64,000 bases of DNA from Pseudovibrio sp. Tun.PSC04-5.I4 (GCF_900104145.1 NZ_FNLB01000006.1:4446001-4510000), one strand, 5' to 3'; positions 26,520 through 36,746 are shown, counted from the first letter of the stretch. A program made the numbers and translations. Notes: a model not told the origin generated them from the letters alone.

Positions 26520-29312
26520 TTAGCCTTTCTTCGCGTTGATAAGCTCAATAGCCTGTTCGCGGGTTACCGTCTCCGGGTCTGTTCCTTTGGGCAGCGAGAT
26601 GAACTCTTTGCCCCATTTGATCCGAACGCCGAGACGGCCGCTGTCGCGCAGTTCCATCGTTCCGCCATCCGGATGATCGCCAATTTCTTTCAAAGCGCCT
26701 TTTGGGGCGGCCTTCTTGGCGGTTGTTTTTTTCGCCGCTGCTTTTTTCGCAGGAGCTTTCTTTTTGCCTTTTGAACCGGCTTTTGCATTTACAAGCTCGA
26801 TAGCTTGCTCCAGCGTGACGGCTTCAGGTTCAACATCTTTTGGCAAGGTTGCGTTGATTTTTTCCCATTTGACGTAAGGACCATATCGTCCTGGGTACAC
26901 GTTGATCGCGCCGCCGTCCGGGTGATTACCCAATTCCTTGAGTGCTTTTGCTGCCGCGCCGCGTCCGCCGCCTTTGGCACGTTTTTCTGCCAGCAGGGTG
27001 ACTGCGCGGTTGATGCCAACGGTGAACACTTCTTCCGGGCCATCAAGATTTGCATAGGTGCCATCGTGTAGCACGAATGGGCCGAAACGACCTAATCCGG
27101 CAGAAATCATCTTACCGTCTTCAGGGTGTTCACCCACTTCACGCGGCAAAGACAACAGCTCAAGGGCTTTTTCCAGATCCAGATCAGCCGCGTCCCAGCC
27201 TTTTGGCAGGGAGGAGCGCTTTGGTTTGGCTTCTTCGCCCAGTTGCACATATGGACCAAAACGGCCACGGCGCAAGGAAACTTCCAGTCCGGAGACCGGA
27301 TCTAAGCCAAGAACCTTGGTTCCGTCCGCATCAGCGTCGCCGCCACCGCCGCCGTTTACCAGCTGGCGGGTGTAGCCACAGTGTGGCGGATCTTCATCCG
27401 GCACTTTGCCGTCTTTTTTGTCTTTGTTGTAGTTGGAACAGCCAACGAAAGCGCCATAACGGGACACTTTCAGAGACAGACGACCGGTTTCACAAGTTGG
27501 ACACTTGCGTGGGTCTTGGCCTTCTTCTGTGACTGGGAAAACATGCGCTTTGAGAGATTCGTTCAGTGAATCCAAAACTTCCGTGTTGGATCGTTTGATA
27601 ACCTCATCACAGATTTCGTGGAATGGATTCCAGAAATCGCGCAAAACGGCCTTCCATTCCAGCTCACCAGCGGAGATTTTATCGAGTTGGTCTTCAAGGC
27701 TCGCAGTGAAATCGTATTCCACGTAACGATTGAAGAAGTCCTCAAGGAACGCAATGACAAGACGGCCTTTATCTTGTGGGATAAGGCGCTTCTTGTCCAG
27801 ATCCACATACTCGCGGTCGCGCAGGGTTTGCAGCGTTGCGGCGTAGGTGGATGGGCGGCCAATGCCCAGCTCTTCCATCTTTTTCACCAGCGTTGCTTCT
27901 GTGAAGCGTGGTGGTGGTTCAGTGAAATGCTGGCTGGCTTCTATGCCTTTACGGTCGAGTTTATCGCTTTTGTTGACGGCTGGCAGACGGCGGCTTTCTT
28001 CGTCTTCCTCATCATCTTTGCCTTCTTGGTAGAGGGCGAGGAAGCCGTCAAACCGTACGACTGAGCCAGAAGCACGCAGGGATGCTTTCTTGGAGCCGTC
28101 GGCTGCGTCAATATCAATCGTGGTGCGTTCCAGAACAGCGGAGGCCATCTGGGAGGCGATTGTTCGCTTCCAGACCAGCTCGTAGAGGCGAGCGCCATCT
28201 TCATCAAGGACCTTGGCCATGTCACGCGGGTGGCGTGTCAGCTCAGTTGGACGGATCGCTTCGTGGGCTTCCTGTGCATTCTTGGCTTTGACAGTGTAGA
28301 CGCGTGGCTTTTCTGGCACGTATTCTTTGCCGTACTTGGACGCGATTACACTGCGGCAGCTTTCGATTGCTTCGGGAGCGATCTGTACACCATCTGTACG
28401 CATGTAGGTGATAAGACCGGTGGTTTCGCCGCCGATATTTGCCCCTTCATAAAGCTTTTGAGCCACCTGCATGGTCCGCGCTGCGGCAAACCCGAGTTTG
28501 CGCGAGGCTTCCTGCTGCAAGGTTGATGTGGTGAACGGCGCATATGGATTACGCTTCTGCGGTTTGCTTTCAACGTTTGCAACATTGAAGCTTGCGCTTT
28601 CCAGCATCTTTTTGATGGTGGTGGCTTCACCTTCTGAGGTGATGTCGAGACGTGTGATTTTTTTGCCGTCAAACCCGGTCAGGCGCGCTGGAAGAGCTGC
28701 GCTCTCTGGGGTGTTGAGGTTGGCAAGGATGGACCAGTATTCCTGTGACTTGAAACTTTCGATTTCAACTTCACGTTGGCAAACAAGGCGCAGGGATACG
28801 GATTGTACGCGGCCTGCTGAGCGTGCGCCCGGCAGTTTGCGCCACAAAACGGGAGAGAGCGTGAATCCTACGAGGTAATCCAATGCGCGGCGGGCCAGGT
28901 AGGCGTCAACCAATGGCACATCCAGCTCGCGCGGATTTTGCATGGCCTCAAGCACAGAATTTTTGGTGATCGCGTTGAAAACCACGCGCTCAATTTTCTT
29001 ATCCTTGAGGACGCGTTTCTTTTTCAGAACTTCCAAAACATGCCAGGAAATGGCTTCGCCTTCGCGATCCGGATCGGTTGCGAGAATAAGGCGGTCAGCC
29101 CCCTTCACAGCGTCGGCGATCTCCGACAGGCGCTTTTGAGATTTGGAATCAACGGCCCAGGACATAGCAAAGTCGTCATCCGGCAGCACTGACCCATCCT
29201 TAGGCGGAAGGTCGCGCACATGGCCGTAGGACGCCAGAACTATATAGTCCTTGCCCAGATATTTATTGATCGTCTTGGCTTTCGCCGGTGATTCCACAAT
29301 GACTACGTTCAT
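26520..29312 (-). CDS. topA: DNA topoisomerase I
   Basis: A 930-residue type IA topoisomerase that relaxes negative supercoils. The toprim domain begins M-N-V-V-I-V-E-S-P-A-K-A and includes D-P-D-R-E-G-E. The active-site region carries I-T-Y-M-R-T-D with the catalytic tyrosine. One clear C-P-T-C...C-S-N-Y type zinc motif is followed by several glycine-rich repeats (G-R-F-G-P-Y-V) and a lysine/alanine linker between the last two repeats. AGGA six bases before ATG 29312 sets the start; an earlier ATG is out of keeping with the family. Confidence 0.96.
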   Translation of the reverse strand: MNVVIVESPAKAKTINKYLGKDYIVLASYGHVRDLPPKDGSVLPDDDFAMSWAVDSKSQKRLSEIADAVKGADRLILATDPDREGEAISWHVLEVLKKKRVLKDKKIERVVFNAITKNSVLEAMQNPRELDVPLVDAYLARRALDYLVGFTLSPVLWRKLPGARSAGRVQSVSLRLVCQREVEIESFKSQEYWSILANLNTPESAALPARLTGFDGKKITRLDITSEGEATTIKKMLESASFNVANVESKPQKRNPYAPFTTSTLQQEASRKLGFAAARTMQVAQKLYEGANIGGETTGLITYMRTDGVQIAPEAIESCRSVIASKYGKEYVPEKPRVYTVKAKNAQEAHEAIRPTELTRHPRDMAKVLDEDGARLYELVWKRTIASQMASAVLERTTIDIDAADGSKKASLRASGSVVRFDGFLALYQEGKDDEEDEESRRLPAVNKSDKLDRKGIEASQHFTEPPPRFTEATLVKKMEELGIGRPSTYAATLQTLRDREYVDLDKKRLIPQDKGRLVIAFLEDFFNRYVEYDFTASLEDQLDKISAGELEWKAVLRDFWNPFHEICDEVIKRSNTEVLDSLNESLKAHVFPVTEEGQDPRKCPTCETGRLSLKVSRYGAFVGCSNYNKDKKDGKVPDEDPPHCGYTRQLVNGGGGGDADADGTKVLGLDPVSGLEVSLRRGRFGPYVQLGEEAKPKRSSLPKGWDAADLDLEKALELLSLPREVGEHPEDGKMISAGLGRFGPFVLHDGTYANLDGPEEVFTVGINRAVTLLAEKRAKGGGRGAAAKALKELGNHPDGGAINVYPGRYGPYVKWEKINATLPKDVEPEAVTLEQAIELVNAKAGSKGKKKAPAKKAAAKKTTAKKAAPKGALKEIGDHPDGGTMELRDSGRLGVRIKWGKEFISLPKGTDPETVTREQAIELINAKKG

Positions 29313-29606
29313 TGATTTCCTGGCTTTCGCGTAAATCTCGTCTTGGAATTGATAAATCAAAAACCGATTTTATGAGTCGAACCGAAACAATCTCGGATGA
29401 CTGTGCGGCTGTCAAATGGCCTTTTCAGACCGATAGGTCAAGAGCGGAAAAGCCACTCCCTCAATTTTCCTTGGTTATAAAATTGGTTGCGCTTGATTGT
29501 TTGCGCAACCTAGGATAGTTGCCGATGCTTGGTTAACCCTCAGATAGCAAAACACTTTTCATGAATGTGCTTATTGCATCCTAGATACTAAAGAAGGTTA
29601 AAAGCT

Positions 29607-29843
29607 TTGGCTGAACACTCCTTGCTGAAAGATGCCAAACAAATCCAAACAAGGGACGTGGCAGATTATTGTGCCAAAATGTGCCGTGAATTAAGTGATC
29701 TGGCTCGTGCAAACCGGCTTGATTTACTCGGGTATCTGCTTGTTTTGGCGGAAAAAGAGGCTGAAGCACGTGTTTCAGCTCTACCTCAAGCTCCTGAAAG
29801 TGATGCGCGAGAGACACAATTGGAATCCAGCTCAACAAAGTAA
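29607..29843 (+). CDS. Small conserved hypothetical protein
   Basis: A 78-residue helical protein (Y-C-A-K-M-C-R-E-L-S-D-L-A-R, then L-L-G-Y-L-L-V-L-A-E-K-E-A-E). Small proteins with this look, roughly A-x-Y-x-x-x-M-x-x-E-L-x-x-L-A followed by L-x-Y-L-L-x-x-A-x-x-E-A, occur widely in Hyphomicrobiales and have no assigned function. Translation probably starts at a TTG nine bases after AAGAAGG. It lies between the divergent topA gene and the convergent dprA gene. Confidence 0.65.
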   Translation: MAEHSLLKDAKQIQTRDVADYCAKMCRELSDLARANRLDLLGYLLVLAEKEAEARVSALPQAPESDARETQLESSSTK

Positions 29844-29917
29844 CTCAGAAATAAGTGGATTGACCTGCCTTCCGATTCAGAACGCTTAAAAACCAGAGAT
29901 ATTGTGTGAAGCTCACG

Positions 29918-31111
29918 TCAGGCTGAACTGGTGTGTATGATTGAAAGTTTATTGGGTCTATGGCGTTCCAGACGGCCAGCCAGCTCAATCTCTAACAGCA
30001 CCAGCTGTAAAGTTTGCAGGGGAAGTCCCGTGAAACGCAACAACTCGTCCTGATCAATGGGCGCTTCTGTGAGGGCATCTATAACGATCTGCCGGTCCTG
30101 CTCGTTCGCATCCATTGGTTTGTTTGCCTGAGATAGGATTGCAGGGTCTGGAGAAAGCCATTTGAGGGATGGTTCATCTATGCCCATTTGAAGCGGCAGG
30201 GGCATGGCGATCTTTGCTTGCATGGCCTCCAGAACATCATGAGCCGTCTGGATCAGGGCTGCGCCTTGCTGAATGAGTTTGTTAGCGCCTACGGACCGTG
30301 GATCCATTGGCGAGCCGGGAACGGCAAGGATTTCGCGGTTTTGCTCAAGGGCGTATCTGGCGGTGTGGAGCGAGCCTGATTTTTCTGCAGCCTCTATGAG
30401 AATGACACCGAGCGACATGCCGGAGATGAGGCGGTTGCGTCTTGGAAAGTCGCGTGCTCTCGGGTTCCAGCCGATGGGCATTTCGCTGATGGCGGCCCCG
30501 TTTGCGGCCACCATTCTCCCAAAAAGCCCCGTGTTTTCTTTGGGATAGATGGTGTCGATGCCCCCTGCAAAGGCTGCGATGGTTCCACTGTGCAGGGCTG
30601 CCTGATGCGCGGCGCTGTCTATACCTCGTGCAAGCCCCGAAATGATGGTGAAGCCTTCCGCGGAGAGGTCTTTGGCCAGACTCCCTGCAAACTTAGCTCC
30701 GGCTGCGGAGCAATTTCGCGCGCCTATGATGGCGAGCGTTTTTTGCGCTCCTGTGAGTTCTTGCTGAAGAGGGTCGCGAGCTCTGATGGCAAGCAGTGGC
30801 GGGGGCGCATCTATATGGCGAAGAAGTGGGGGATAGGCTCTTTCTCCCAAAGCAATCAGGCGGGCTCCCATTTTGTAAAGCGCGGCTAATTCCGCTTCTG
30901 CTTTGTCCTTGGAATAGAGGCGGTAGGATTTCTTACCGCCTCTGCGAGAAAGTTCTGGAAGAGCGGTTAGCGCGGCTTCTGCTGACCCAAAGTGATTGAT
31001 CAGTTCTCTGAATGTTCGCGGTCCGACGTTCTCTGATCTGATGAGACGTAGCCACGCAAGCCGTTGGGTATCACTGAGGTGAGGTGCCCGGCTTGCAATG
31101 GCTGTTCCCAT
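29918..31111 (-). CDS. dprA: DNA-processing protein DprA
   Basis: A 397-residue protein with an N-terminal helix-hairpin region, a Rossmann-like core (L-A-I-I-G-A-R-N-C-S, I-I-S-G-L-A-R-G-I-D-S-A-A-H, P-R-R-N-R-L-I-S-G-M-S) and a C-terminal winged helix. DprA binds incoming single-stranded DNA and loads RecA during natural transformation; it is also conserved in species not known to be competent. It lies five bases after plsY and is co-transcribed with it. Confidence 0.94.
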   Translation of the reverse strand: MGTAIASRAPHLSDTQRLAWLRLIRSENVGPRTFRELINHFGSAEAALTALPELSRRGGKKSYRLYSKDKAEAELAALYKMGARLIALGERAYPPLLRHIDAPPPLLAIRARDPLQQELTGAQKTLAIIGARNCSAAGAKFAGSLAKDLSAEGFTIISGLARGIDSAAHQAALHSGTIAAFAGGIDTIYPKENTGLFGRMVAANGAAISEMPIGWNPRARDFPRRNRLISGMSLGVILIEAAEKSGSLHTARYALEQNREILAVPGSPMDPRSVGANKLIQQGAALIQTAHDVLEAMQAKIAMPLPLQMGIDEPSLKWLSPDPAILSQANKPMDANEQDRQIVIDALTEAPIDQDELLRFTGLPLQTLQLVLLEIELAGRLERHRPNKLSIIHTSSA

Positions 31112-31116
31112 TTAGC

Positions 31117-31734
31117 TCATCCTTTGGATCCGATCTTGCTCTCATTACCCTTCAGCAAGCGCGTGATGTTCTCGTGATGTTTGGCCCATAGTATTACACT
31201 GAGCACTCCCATCATTTGCGCAATTTGCCACTGATCGAAAGCCAGCAGAATAAAGGGAGTGACAAGGCTGGCGACCAGTGCTGCCATGGATGAGTACTTG
31301 GTGATGTAGGCCGTCACGATCCAGATGGCGATGAAGATGACACCAACAGGCCAAAACACGCCTAAGAGGATACCAATGTAGGTTGCGACGCCTTTGCCAC
31401 CTTTGAACTTCAGCCAGATAGGGAAGAGATGCCCAAGGAATGCGCCAAGGCCTGCAACAAGAGCTATATCGCCGCCCATGAACAGTTTGACCAGAACGAC
31501 GGCCAGTGTGGCTTTGAGGGCATCACAGAGCAATGTCAGGGCTGCTAGTTTTTTGCTGCCTGTGCGCAGGACATTGGTGGTGCCAATGTTGCCGGAGCCT
31601 ATGTTGCGGATATCTCCGTGGCCTGCCATCTTTGTAAACAGCAGGCCAAAAGGGATAGAGCCCAACACATAGCCAAAGGCCAATGCAGCCAGATAATAGG
31701 GTAGATCAAGGGACCAGCTGATTGGTTCAGGCAC
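31117..31734 (-). CDS. plsY: Glycerol-3-phosphate acyltransferase PlsY
   Basis: A 205-residue inner-membrane enzyme that acylates glycerol-3-phosphate using acyl-phosphate, the first step of phospholipid synthesis. The three conserved motifs are visible: G-S-I-P-F-G-L-L, G-S-G-N-I-G-T-T-N-V-L-R and F-K-G-G-K-G-V-A-T. Five or so hydrophobic spans. Placed between pyrC (23 bases upstream) and dprA (five bases downstream) in one minus-strand operon. Confidence 0.95.
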   Translation of the reverse strand: MPEPISWSLDLPYYLAALAFGYVLGSIPFGLLFTKMAGHGDIRNIGSGNIGTTNVLRTGSKKLAALTLLCDALKATLAVVLVKLFMGGDIALVAGLGAFLGHLFPIWLKFKGGKGVATYIGILLGVFWPVGVIFIAIWIVTAYITKYSSMAALVASLVTPFILLAFDQWQIAQMMGVLSVILWAKHHENITRLLKGNESKIGSKG

Positions 31735-31757
31735 GTTTGTTTCTCCGATTGTTGCTC

Positions 31758-33062
31758 TTAAGCGGCGTAGTTGTACAGAATGCGGCCTGCAACAACGGTT
31801 GTCAAAACCCTGCCGGTCAAAGTTTCATCCTCGAAAGGCGTATTCTTTGAACGAGAACGGATTTTGTCCTTCTCAACAATCCAAGGTTTTTGTGGATCAA
31901 ACACAATCAGGTCTGCCGGAGCCCCTCTTTGCAGACGGCCCGCCGACAAGCCCAGACGATCAGCTGGATTGCATGTCATTGTTGCAAGCAGCTTGGACAG
32001 GGAAATGTCTTCGTTGTGTACGAGACGCATTCCAGCTCCAAGCAGTGTCTCCAGCCCTAACGCACCATCCTCAGATTCTGCAAAGGGGTGACGCTTAGTT
32101 TCCACATCCTGAGGGTTATGATCGGACATTATTATGTCGATTGTGCCATTTGCCAGTGCTTCGACCATGGCCATGCGGTCATCTTCGGTGCGCAAGGGAG
32201 GCGACATCTTGTGGAAGGTCCGGTAGGGGCCGATGTCATTTTCGTTGAGCGTGAGATGATTGATGGAGATGCCAGCGGTGACATTGAGGCCATCATCTTT
32301 TGCTTTTTGAATTGCCAAAGCACTCTGCGGGCAGGAAATAAGGCGGGCGTGGTATTTGCCTTGTGCCATGGCAACAAGGCGCATATCGCGCTCGATGGCG
32401 ATGAATTCTGCTTCACGCGGAATGCCACTAAGACCAAGCCATGTGGCACGCAGACCTGAGTTCATGACACCTGAGCCAGCAAGATCCTTATCCTTTGCCT
32501 GATGCACAACCAGTGCATCAAAGTCGCGGGCATAGGTCAGGAGACGCAGCAGCACCGAGGAGTTGGTGATCGGGTGCGTGTCATTGGTGAAGGCGATAGC
32601 ACCGGCTTCTTGCAGCAGGCCCAGCTCGCTCATCTCCGTCCCTCTGAGGCCCTTGGTTAGAGCCGCCATTGGGTGAACATTGACGATTGCTGTATCGCGG
32701 GCGCGGCGCAGGATGAAATCTACCAGGGCAGGATCATCAATGACCGGGTCTGTGTCCGGGCTTGTCACCATGGTGGTGACACCGCCTGAAGCTGCTGCCT
32801 GGCTTGCACTTTCCAGTGTTTCGCGGTGTTCTGCACCGGGTTCACCAACACTGACACCAATATCAATCAGGCCCGGTGCAACAACTGCACCGTTACAGTC
32901 GATCGTTGCTGCCCCATCAGGTTTGCCCTGATTGAGGGCACTTGGGCCAGCGGCAAGGATTTTGCCATCAGCGATGATGACAGTGCCGGGTGCGTCCATG
33001 TTGGAAGCTGGGTCGATAACGCGTGCGTTTGTCAGGACCAGCGGGTTCACATTCTTGTTCAT
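31758..33062 (-). CDS. pyrC: Dihydroorotase-like protein, probably non-catalytic
   Basis: A 434-residue amidohydrolase-fold protein. The region where active dihydroorotases have the zinc-binding H-x-H reads G-L-I-D-I-G-V-S-V-G-E-P-G-A-E-H, so both metal histidines are missing. Near the C-terminus S-D-H-N-P-Q replaces S-D-H-A-P-H. Such inactive dihydroorotases are known as partners of aspartate carbamoyltransferase (PyrC' of Pseudomonas). It starts 11 bases after pyrB, which supports a structural role in a PyrB complex. An active dihydroorotase should exist elsewhere in the genome. Confidence 0.88.
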   Translation of the reverse strand: MNKNVNPLVLTNARVIDPASNMDAPGTVIIADGKILAAGPSALNQGKPDGAATIDCNGAVVAPGLIDIGVSVGEPGAEHRETLESASQAAASGGVTTMVTSPDTDPVIDDPALVDFILRRARDTAIVNVHPMAALTKGLRGTEMSELGLLQEAGAIAFTNDTHPITNSSVLLRLLTYARDFDALVVHQAKDKDLAGSGVMNSGLRATWLGLSGIPREAEFIAIERDMRLVAMAQGKYHARLISCPQSALAIQKAKDDGLNVTAGISINHLTLNENDIGPYRTFHKMSPPLRTEDDRMAMVEALANGTIDIIMSDHNPQDVETKRHPFAESEDGALGLETLLGAGMRLVHNEDISLSKLLATMTCNPADRLGLSAGRLQRGAPADLIVFDPQKPWIVEKDKIRSRSKNTPFEDETLTGRVLTTVVAGRILYNYAA

Positions 33063-33073
33063 ACGCTTGGCCT

Positions 33074-34033
33074 CTATGAGTTATCTGGCAGATTGTTTGC
33101 AAGGGCTTCCAGCACTGCCATGCGAATGGCAACACCCATTTCCACCTGCTCGCGGATTAGGCTTTGAGGGCCGTCAGCAACTTCTGCGGAAATCTCCACA
33201 CCACGGTTCATTGGGCCGGGGTGCATCACCAGTGCGTCTGGGTTTGCGTAGGAGAGTTTTTCTGCGTCCAGACCGTGGTATCGGAAGTATTCGCGGACGG
33301 AGGGAACAAAAGCCCCACTCATGCGCTCGCGCTGCAGTCGCAGCATCATCACGATGTCACAGCCGACCAGGCCTTCACGCATGTCTGTGAATACTTCAAC
33401 GCCCATACTATGAATACCAGAGGGCATTAGTGTAGAGGGAGCTATGACACGTACGCGTGCTCCCATGTTTGCCAGAAGGATGATGTTGGAGCGTGCGACA
33501 CGGGAATGGCGGATGTCTCCGCAAATTGCTATTGTCAGACCACTGAGAGTTCCTTTGTGGCGACGAATAGTCAAGGCATCCAGAAGAGCCTGGGTTGGGT
33601 GTTCGTGAGGGCCGTCTCCGGCGTTTACGACTGCACAGCCAACTTTGCGGGCTAGCAGGTGTACCGCTCCTGCAGCGTGGTGGCGAACAACCAGCAAATC
33701 CGGGCGCATGGCGTTCAAGGTTGCAGCTGTGTCGATCAGGGTTTCACCCTTTTTCACAGAAGAGGTGGAGACCGACATGTTCATCACATCCGCGCCCAGG
33801 CGCTTGCCTGCAAGCTCAAAAGACGATTGGGTGCGGGTGGAAGCCTCAAAGAAGAGGTTTATTTGCGTTCGCCCTCGCAGAACGGCCTTCTGCTTTTCTA
33901 CCTGACGGGACACTTCGACGGCTTCGTCGGCGAGATCCAATAGGTAATCAATTTCGGGAGGCTGCAATCCCTCGATACCGAGGAGATGGCGATGCGGGAA
34001 CGCGGAGGATCGATGTGTGTTTTTTTTGGTCAT
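33074..34033 (-). CDS. pyrB: Aspartate carbamoyltransferase catalytic subunit
   Basis: A 319-residue enzyme joining carbamoyl phosphate and aspartate, the committed step of pyrimidine synthesis. F-F-E-A-S-T-R-T-Q-S-S-F-E binds carbamoyl phosphate; V-V-R-H, H-P-T-Q-A-L-L-D and V-M-H-P-G-P-M-N-R-G are the other active-site motifs. No regulatory pyrI is adjacent. It is the first gene of the pyrB-pyrC-plsY-dprA minus-strand operon and is divergent from aidB. Confidence 0.96.
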   Translation of the reverse strand: MTKKNTHRSSAFPHRHLLGIEGLQPPEIDYLLDLADEAVEVSRQVEKQKAVLRGRTQINLFFEASTRTQSSFELAGKRLGADVMNMSVSTSSVKKGETLIDTAATLNAMRPDLLVVRHHAAGAVHLLARKVGCAVVNAGDGPHEHPTQALLDALTIRRHKGTLSGLTIAICGDIRHSRVARSNIILLANMGARVRVIAPSTLMPSGIHSMGVEVFTDMREGLVGCDIVMMLRLQRERMSGAFVPSVREYFRYHGLDAEKLSYANPDALVMHPGPMNRGVEISAEVADGPQSLIREQVEMGVAIRMAVLEALANNLPDNS

Positions 34034-34167
34034 CGAAGACCCTTATATATGCAGGAACCCTATGCTCGTAAAGAGCTCTACAGATGTATTGTTATTGTTG
34101 TGCAAATCGGTGTTGCAACGCGCGGGTTAACCTATCAAAATCATTGAAGTAACTCGCGGGAGAAAAA

Positions 34168-35823
34168 ATGGAAAAAGTTTCACAGGCCACTATGATGACT
34201 GGGGTGATCAATCAAGCTCCTCCATATTGTGGATATAACCTTGCCGAGAGTGACCCAATTCTCCTTGCTGATATTGGCGGAACGGGATCCAATGATTCTG
34301 CCCACGCAGAGCTTATCAAGTTTGGTGAGCAGTGTGGAGCAGCTGATGCACTGGATCTGGGGAGATTGGCAAATGTGAATGAGCCGGTGCTTAAAACGCA
34401 CGACCCATATGGGCGTCGTTTGGACATTGTCGAATTCCATCCTTCTTACCACGCTTTGATGCGTCGTTCCTTTGAAGCCGGTCTTCACAGTGCATCGATA
34501 GAATCCATGCAGCCGGGCGGTGAGCGGGCATTTTATCTGCGTGCTCGTAAATATTTCATCATGAGCCAGGTGGAAGGTGGTCACCTTTGCCCTGTGACCA
34601 TGACAAATGCGTCTGGCATGGCTTTGACACAAGCCCCTGAGCTTGCCGAAGTCTGGAACCAGCGCATTGCGACCCGCAAGTATGATCAGCGCTTTCGGCC
34701 TGCAAGTCAGAAGCAGGGCGTAAGCCTTGGGATGGGCATGACGGAAAAGCAGGGTGGCTCTGATCTGCGCCAGATCATCACCCGCGCTGATAAGGTTTCG
34801 GAAGATACCTATGTGATCAACGGTCACAAATGGTTTTTCTCAGCACCGATGTGTGATGCCTTTCTTGTGCTTGCCAAGCTGGAGAGCGGACCAACCTGTT
34901 TCCTCGTTCCTCGCATTTTAGAGAGTGGCGAGGTTAACGGTCTGGACTTCCAGCGTTTGAAGAATAAGCTTGGCAACAAGTCCAATGCCTCTTCAGAAGT
35001 TGAGTTCAATAATGCGATTGGCTTCCTTGTCGGTGAAGAAGGCAAGGGTATCAAAACCATCCTGAGTATGGTGACACCGACGCGTGTAGATTGCTGTATT
35101 GGTTCTGCCGCGCTGATGCGTGCTGCAATTTCACGTGCTGTTCACCACACGTCCTATCGCAGTGCGTTTGGGGAGCGGTTGATTGAAAAGCCGCTGATGC
35201 AGCGCGTGCTTGCGGATATGTCTTTGGACATGGCTGCCAGTGAAGCGCTGGCCCTGAAACTGGCCCATTGCATGGATCGGGAATCAACTGACCCGCAAGC
35301 TGCTGACTTCCTGCGTATCATTACACCTGCTGCGAAATACTGGATCTGTAAGAGCGCAGAAGTCGTTGCGGGTGAGGCGATGGAGTGTCTGGGCGGTAAT
35401 GGCTACGTCGAAGACCACGATATGGCCCGTATTTACCGCGAAGCACCTGTGAACAGCATTTGGGAAGGCTCAGGCAATATCATGGCGCTTGATTTGCTGC
35501 GTGCGATGCATCGCAGTCCAGATGCGTTCATGAATGTGCTTGGTATGCTGGAAGCGGACCTCGGCCCTGCTGGTAAGGTTTCGGTTGAGGTGTTGCAGGC
35601 GGCGGCTCGTACATGCCTTGAAGATGAAGGCGGTGCGCGTTTGCTGACAGAACAGCTGGCGATTACAGCTGCGGCTGCTGCGCTGAAGGAAGTTGCACCA
35701 CCGGCAATCGCCAATGCTTTCATCGAAACGCGAATGGCGGGTCAATGGCGCTCCAGCTATGGCATGCTGGATGCGCGTTATAATGCAAAGAGCATTCTGG
35801 AATGGCTTTACCCGATTAAGTAA
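34168..35823 (+). CDS. aidB: AidB-like acyl-CoA dehydrogenase family protein
   Basis: A 551-residue flavoprotein. The N-terminal stretch around L-G-R-L-A-N-V-N-E-P and G-R-R-L-D-I-V-E-F-H-P, M-G-M-T-E-K-Q-G-G-S-D and P-V-N-S-I-W-E-G-S-G-N follow E. coli AidB closely, distinguishing it from ordinary acyl-CoA dehydrogenases. AidB is made in response to DNA methylation damage and binds DNA; its real reaction is unsettled. GGGAG precedes the ATG. The last 16 bases overlap the end of the AEC transporter gene on the other strand. No Ada box was recognised. Confidence 0.9.
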   Translation: MEKVSQATMMTGVINQAPPYCGYNLAESDPILLADIGGTGSNDSAHAELIKFGEQCGAADALDLGRLANVNEPVLKTHDPYGRRLDIVEFHPSYHALMRRSFEAGLHSASIESMQPGGERAFYLRARKYFIMSQVEGGHLCPVTMTNASGMALTQAPELAEVWNQRIATRKYDQRFRPASQKQGVSLGMGMTEKQGGSDLRQIITRADKVSEDTYVINGHKWFFSAPMCDAFLVLAKLESGPTCFLVPRILESGEVNGLDFQRLKNKLGNKSNASSEVEFNNAIGFLVGEEGKGIKTILSMVTPTRVDCCIGSAALMRAAISRAVHHTSYRSAFGERLIEKPLMQRVLADMSLDMAASEALALKLAHCMDRESTDPQAADFLRIITPAAKYWICKSAEVVAGEAMECLGGNGYVEDHDMARIYREAPVNSIWEGSGNIMALDLLRAMHRSPDAFMNVLGMLEADLGPAGKVSVEVLQAAARTCLEDEGGARLLTEQLAITAAAAALKEVAPPAIANAFIETRMAGQWRSSYGMLDARYNAKSILEWLYPIK

Positions 35824-36746
35824 GCCACGACCAGTAACCACGCTGGAATGGAAAGTGCGGCGGCAACTGTTTGAAGGGTCAGAATTTCGGCCATCAATTT
35901 GGCGTCGCCGCCCATTTTTCGTGCAAGCACAAAGCTTGCTCCTGCTGACGGGACAGAGAACACCAGTACCACAATTGTAAAGGCGATGCCTTGCAGCCCC
36001 ATGAACAGAGCGAAGCAGGCTGCGATTGCTGGGGCGATGATGTTTCTTAGAATTAGTGCGGCTGTTAACGCTGGGCCGGGCCTGCGCAACGCTCCCAAAT
36101 CCAAAGCGGCCCCCACGCACAATACGGCGATTGGCAAGGCAGCACTCCCCAAAAACGTTAGATAATTGGCAATGAAATCCGGTATGTTTTCGCCGGACAA
36201 GTTGAGCAGAGCACCGGCGGCAACGCTTAGGATAAACGGGTTCTTGGCGAGTTCTTTCAGGAACGTTTTGAACGAGGGCACACTGCCGCCCGCGTAGATG
36301 GAAAGCACTGTCACGCACAGGAGATTGGCCGAGGGGATCATGACTGCCATGATAACAGCAACCAGTGCGACACCTTCCTCACCAAAACTGTTGGCAGCGA
36401 TTGCCATGGCCACAAAGGCATTCCAACGGACAGCTCCTTGAAAAATGGAGGTGAACCGTGGGCCGTTGATGGCGAACTTCTTTTTGAGAAGAGGTTGAAG
36501 CACAAGCGTTAGAACGGCCAGCGTACAGAACGTTCCCAGCACCGCGAGTGTTAGCTCTATCACCGGCATTTCAGAAAAATCTGATGTGCCCACATTGATG
36601 AAGATAATTGCGGGTAGGAGAACCCAATACGCGAGATCTTCCATGCCGCCCCAGCGCTCTCGGGGTATTATTCCGCGGTCGCGCAAAAACCAACCGGTAG
36701 CTGTGAGAAGCAGGACTGAAGCAATTGCTGAGAGTGCAGAGAACAT
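35808..36746 (-). CDS. AEC family transporter
   Basis: A 312-residue protein with about ten hydrophobic spans. The layout with a broken central region and P-S-A-G-A-S-F-V-L-A-R-K-M-G-G in the last third is typical of the auxin efflux carrier family, which in bacteria moves malonate, malate or similar acids. Substrate not predictable. Tail-to-tail overlap of 16 bases with aidB. Confidence 0.87.
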   Translation of the reverse strand: MFSALSAIASVLLLTATGWFLRDRGIIPRERWGGMEDLAYWVLLPAIIFINVGTSDFSEMPVIELTLAVLGTFCTLAVLTLVLQPLLKKKFAINGPRFTSIFQGAVRWNAFVAMAIAANSFGEEGVALVAVIMAVMIPSANLLCVTVLSIYAGGSVPSFKTFLKELAKNPFILSVAAGALLNLSGENIPDFIANYLTFLGSAALPIAVLCVGAALDLGALRRPGPALTAALILRNIIAPAIAACFALFMGLQGIAFTIVVLVFSVPSAGASFVLARKMGGDAKLMAEILTLQTVAAALSIPAWLLVVAYLIG

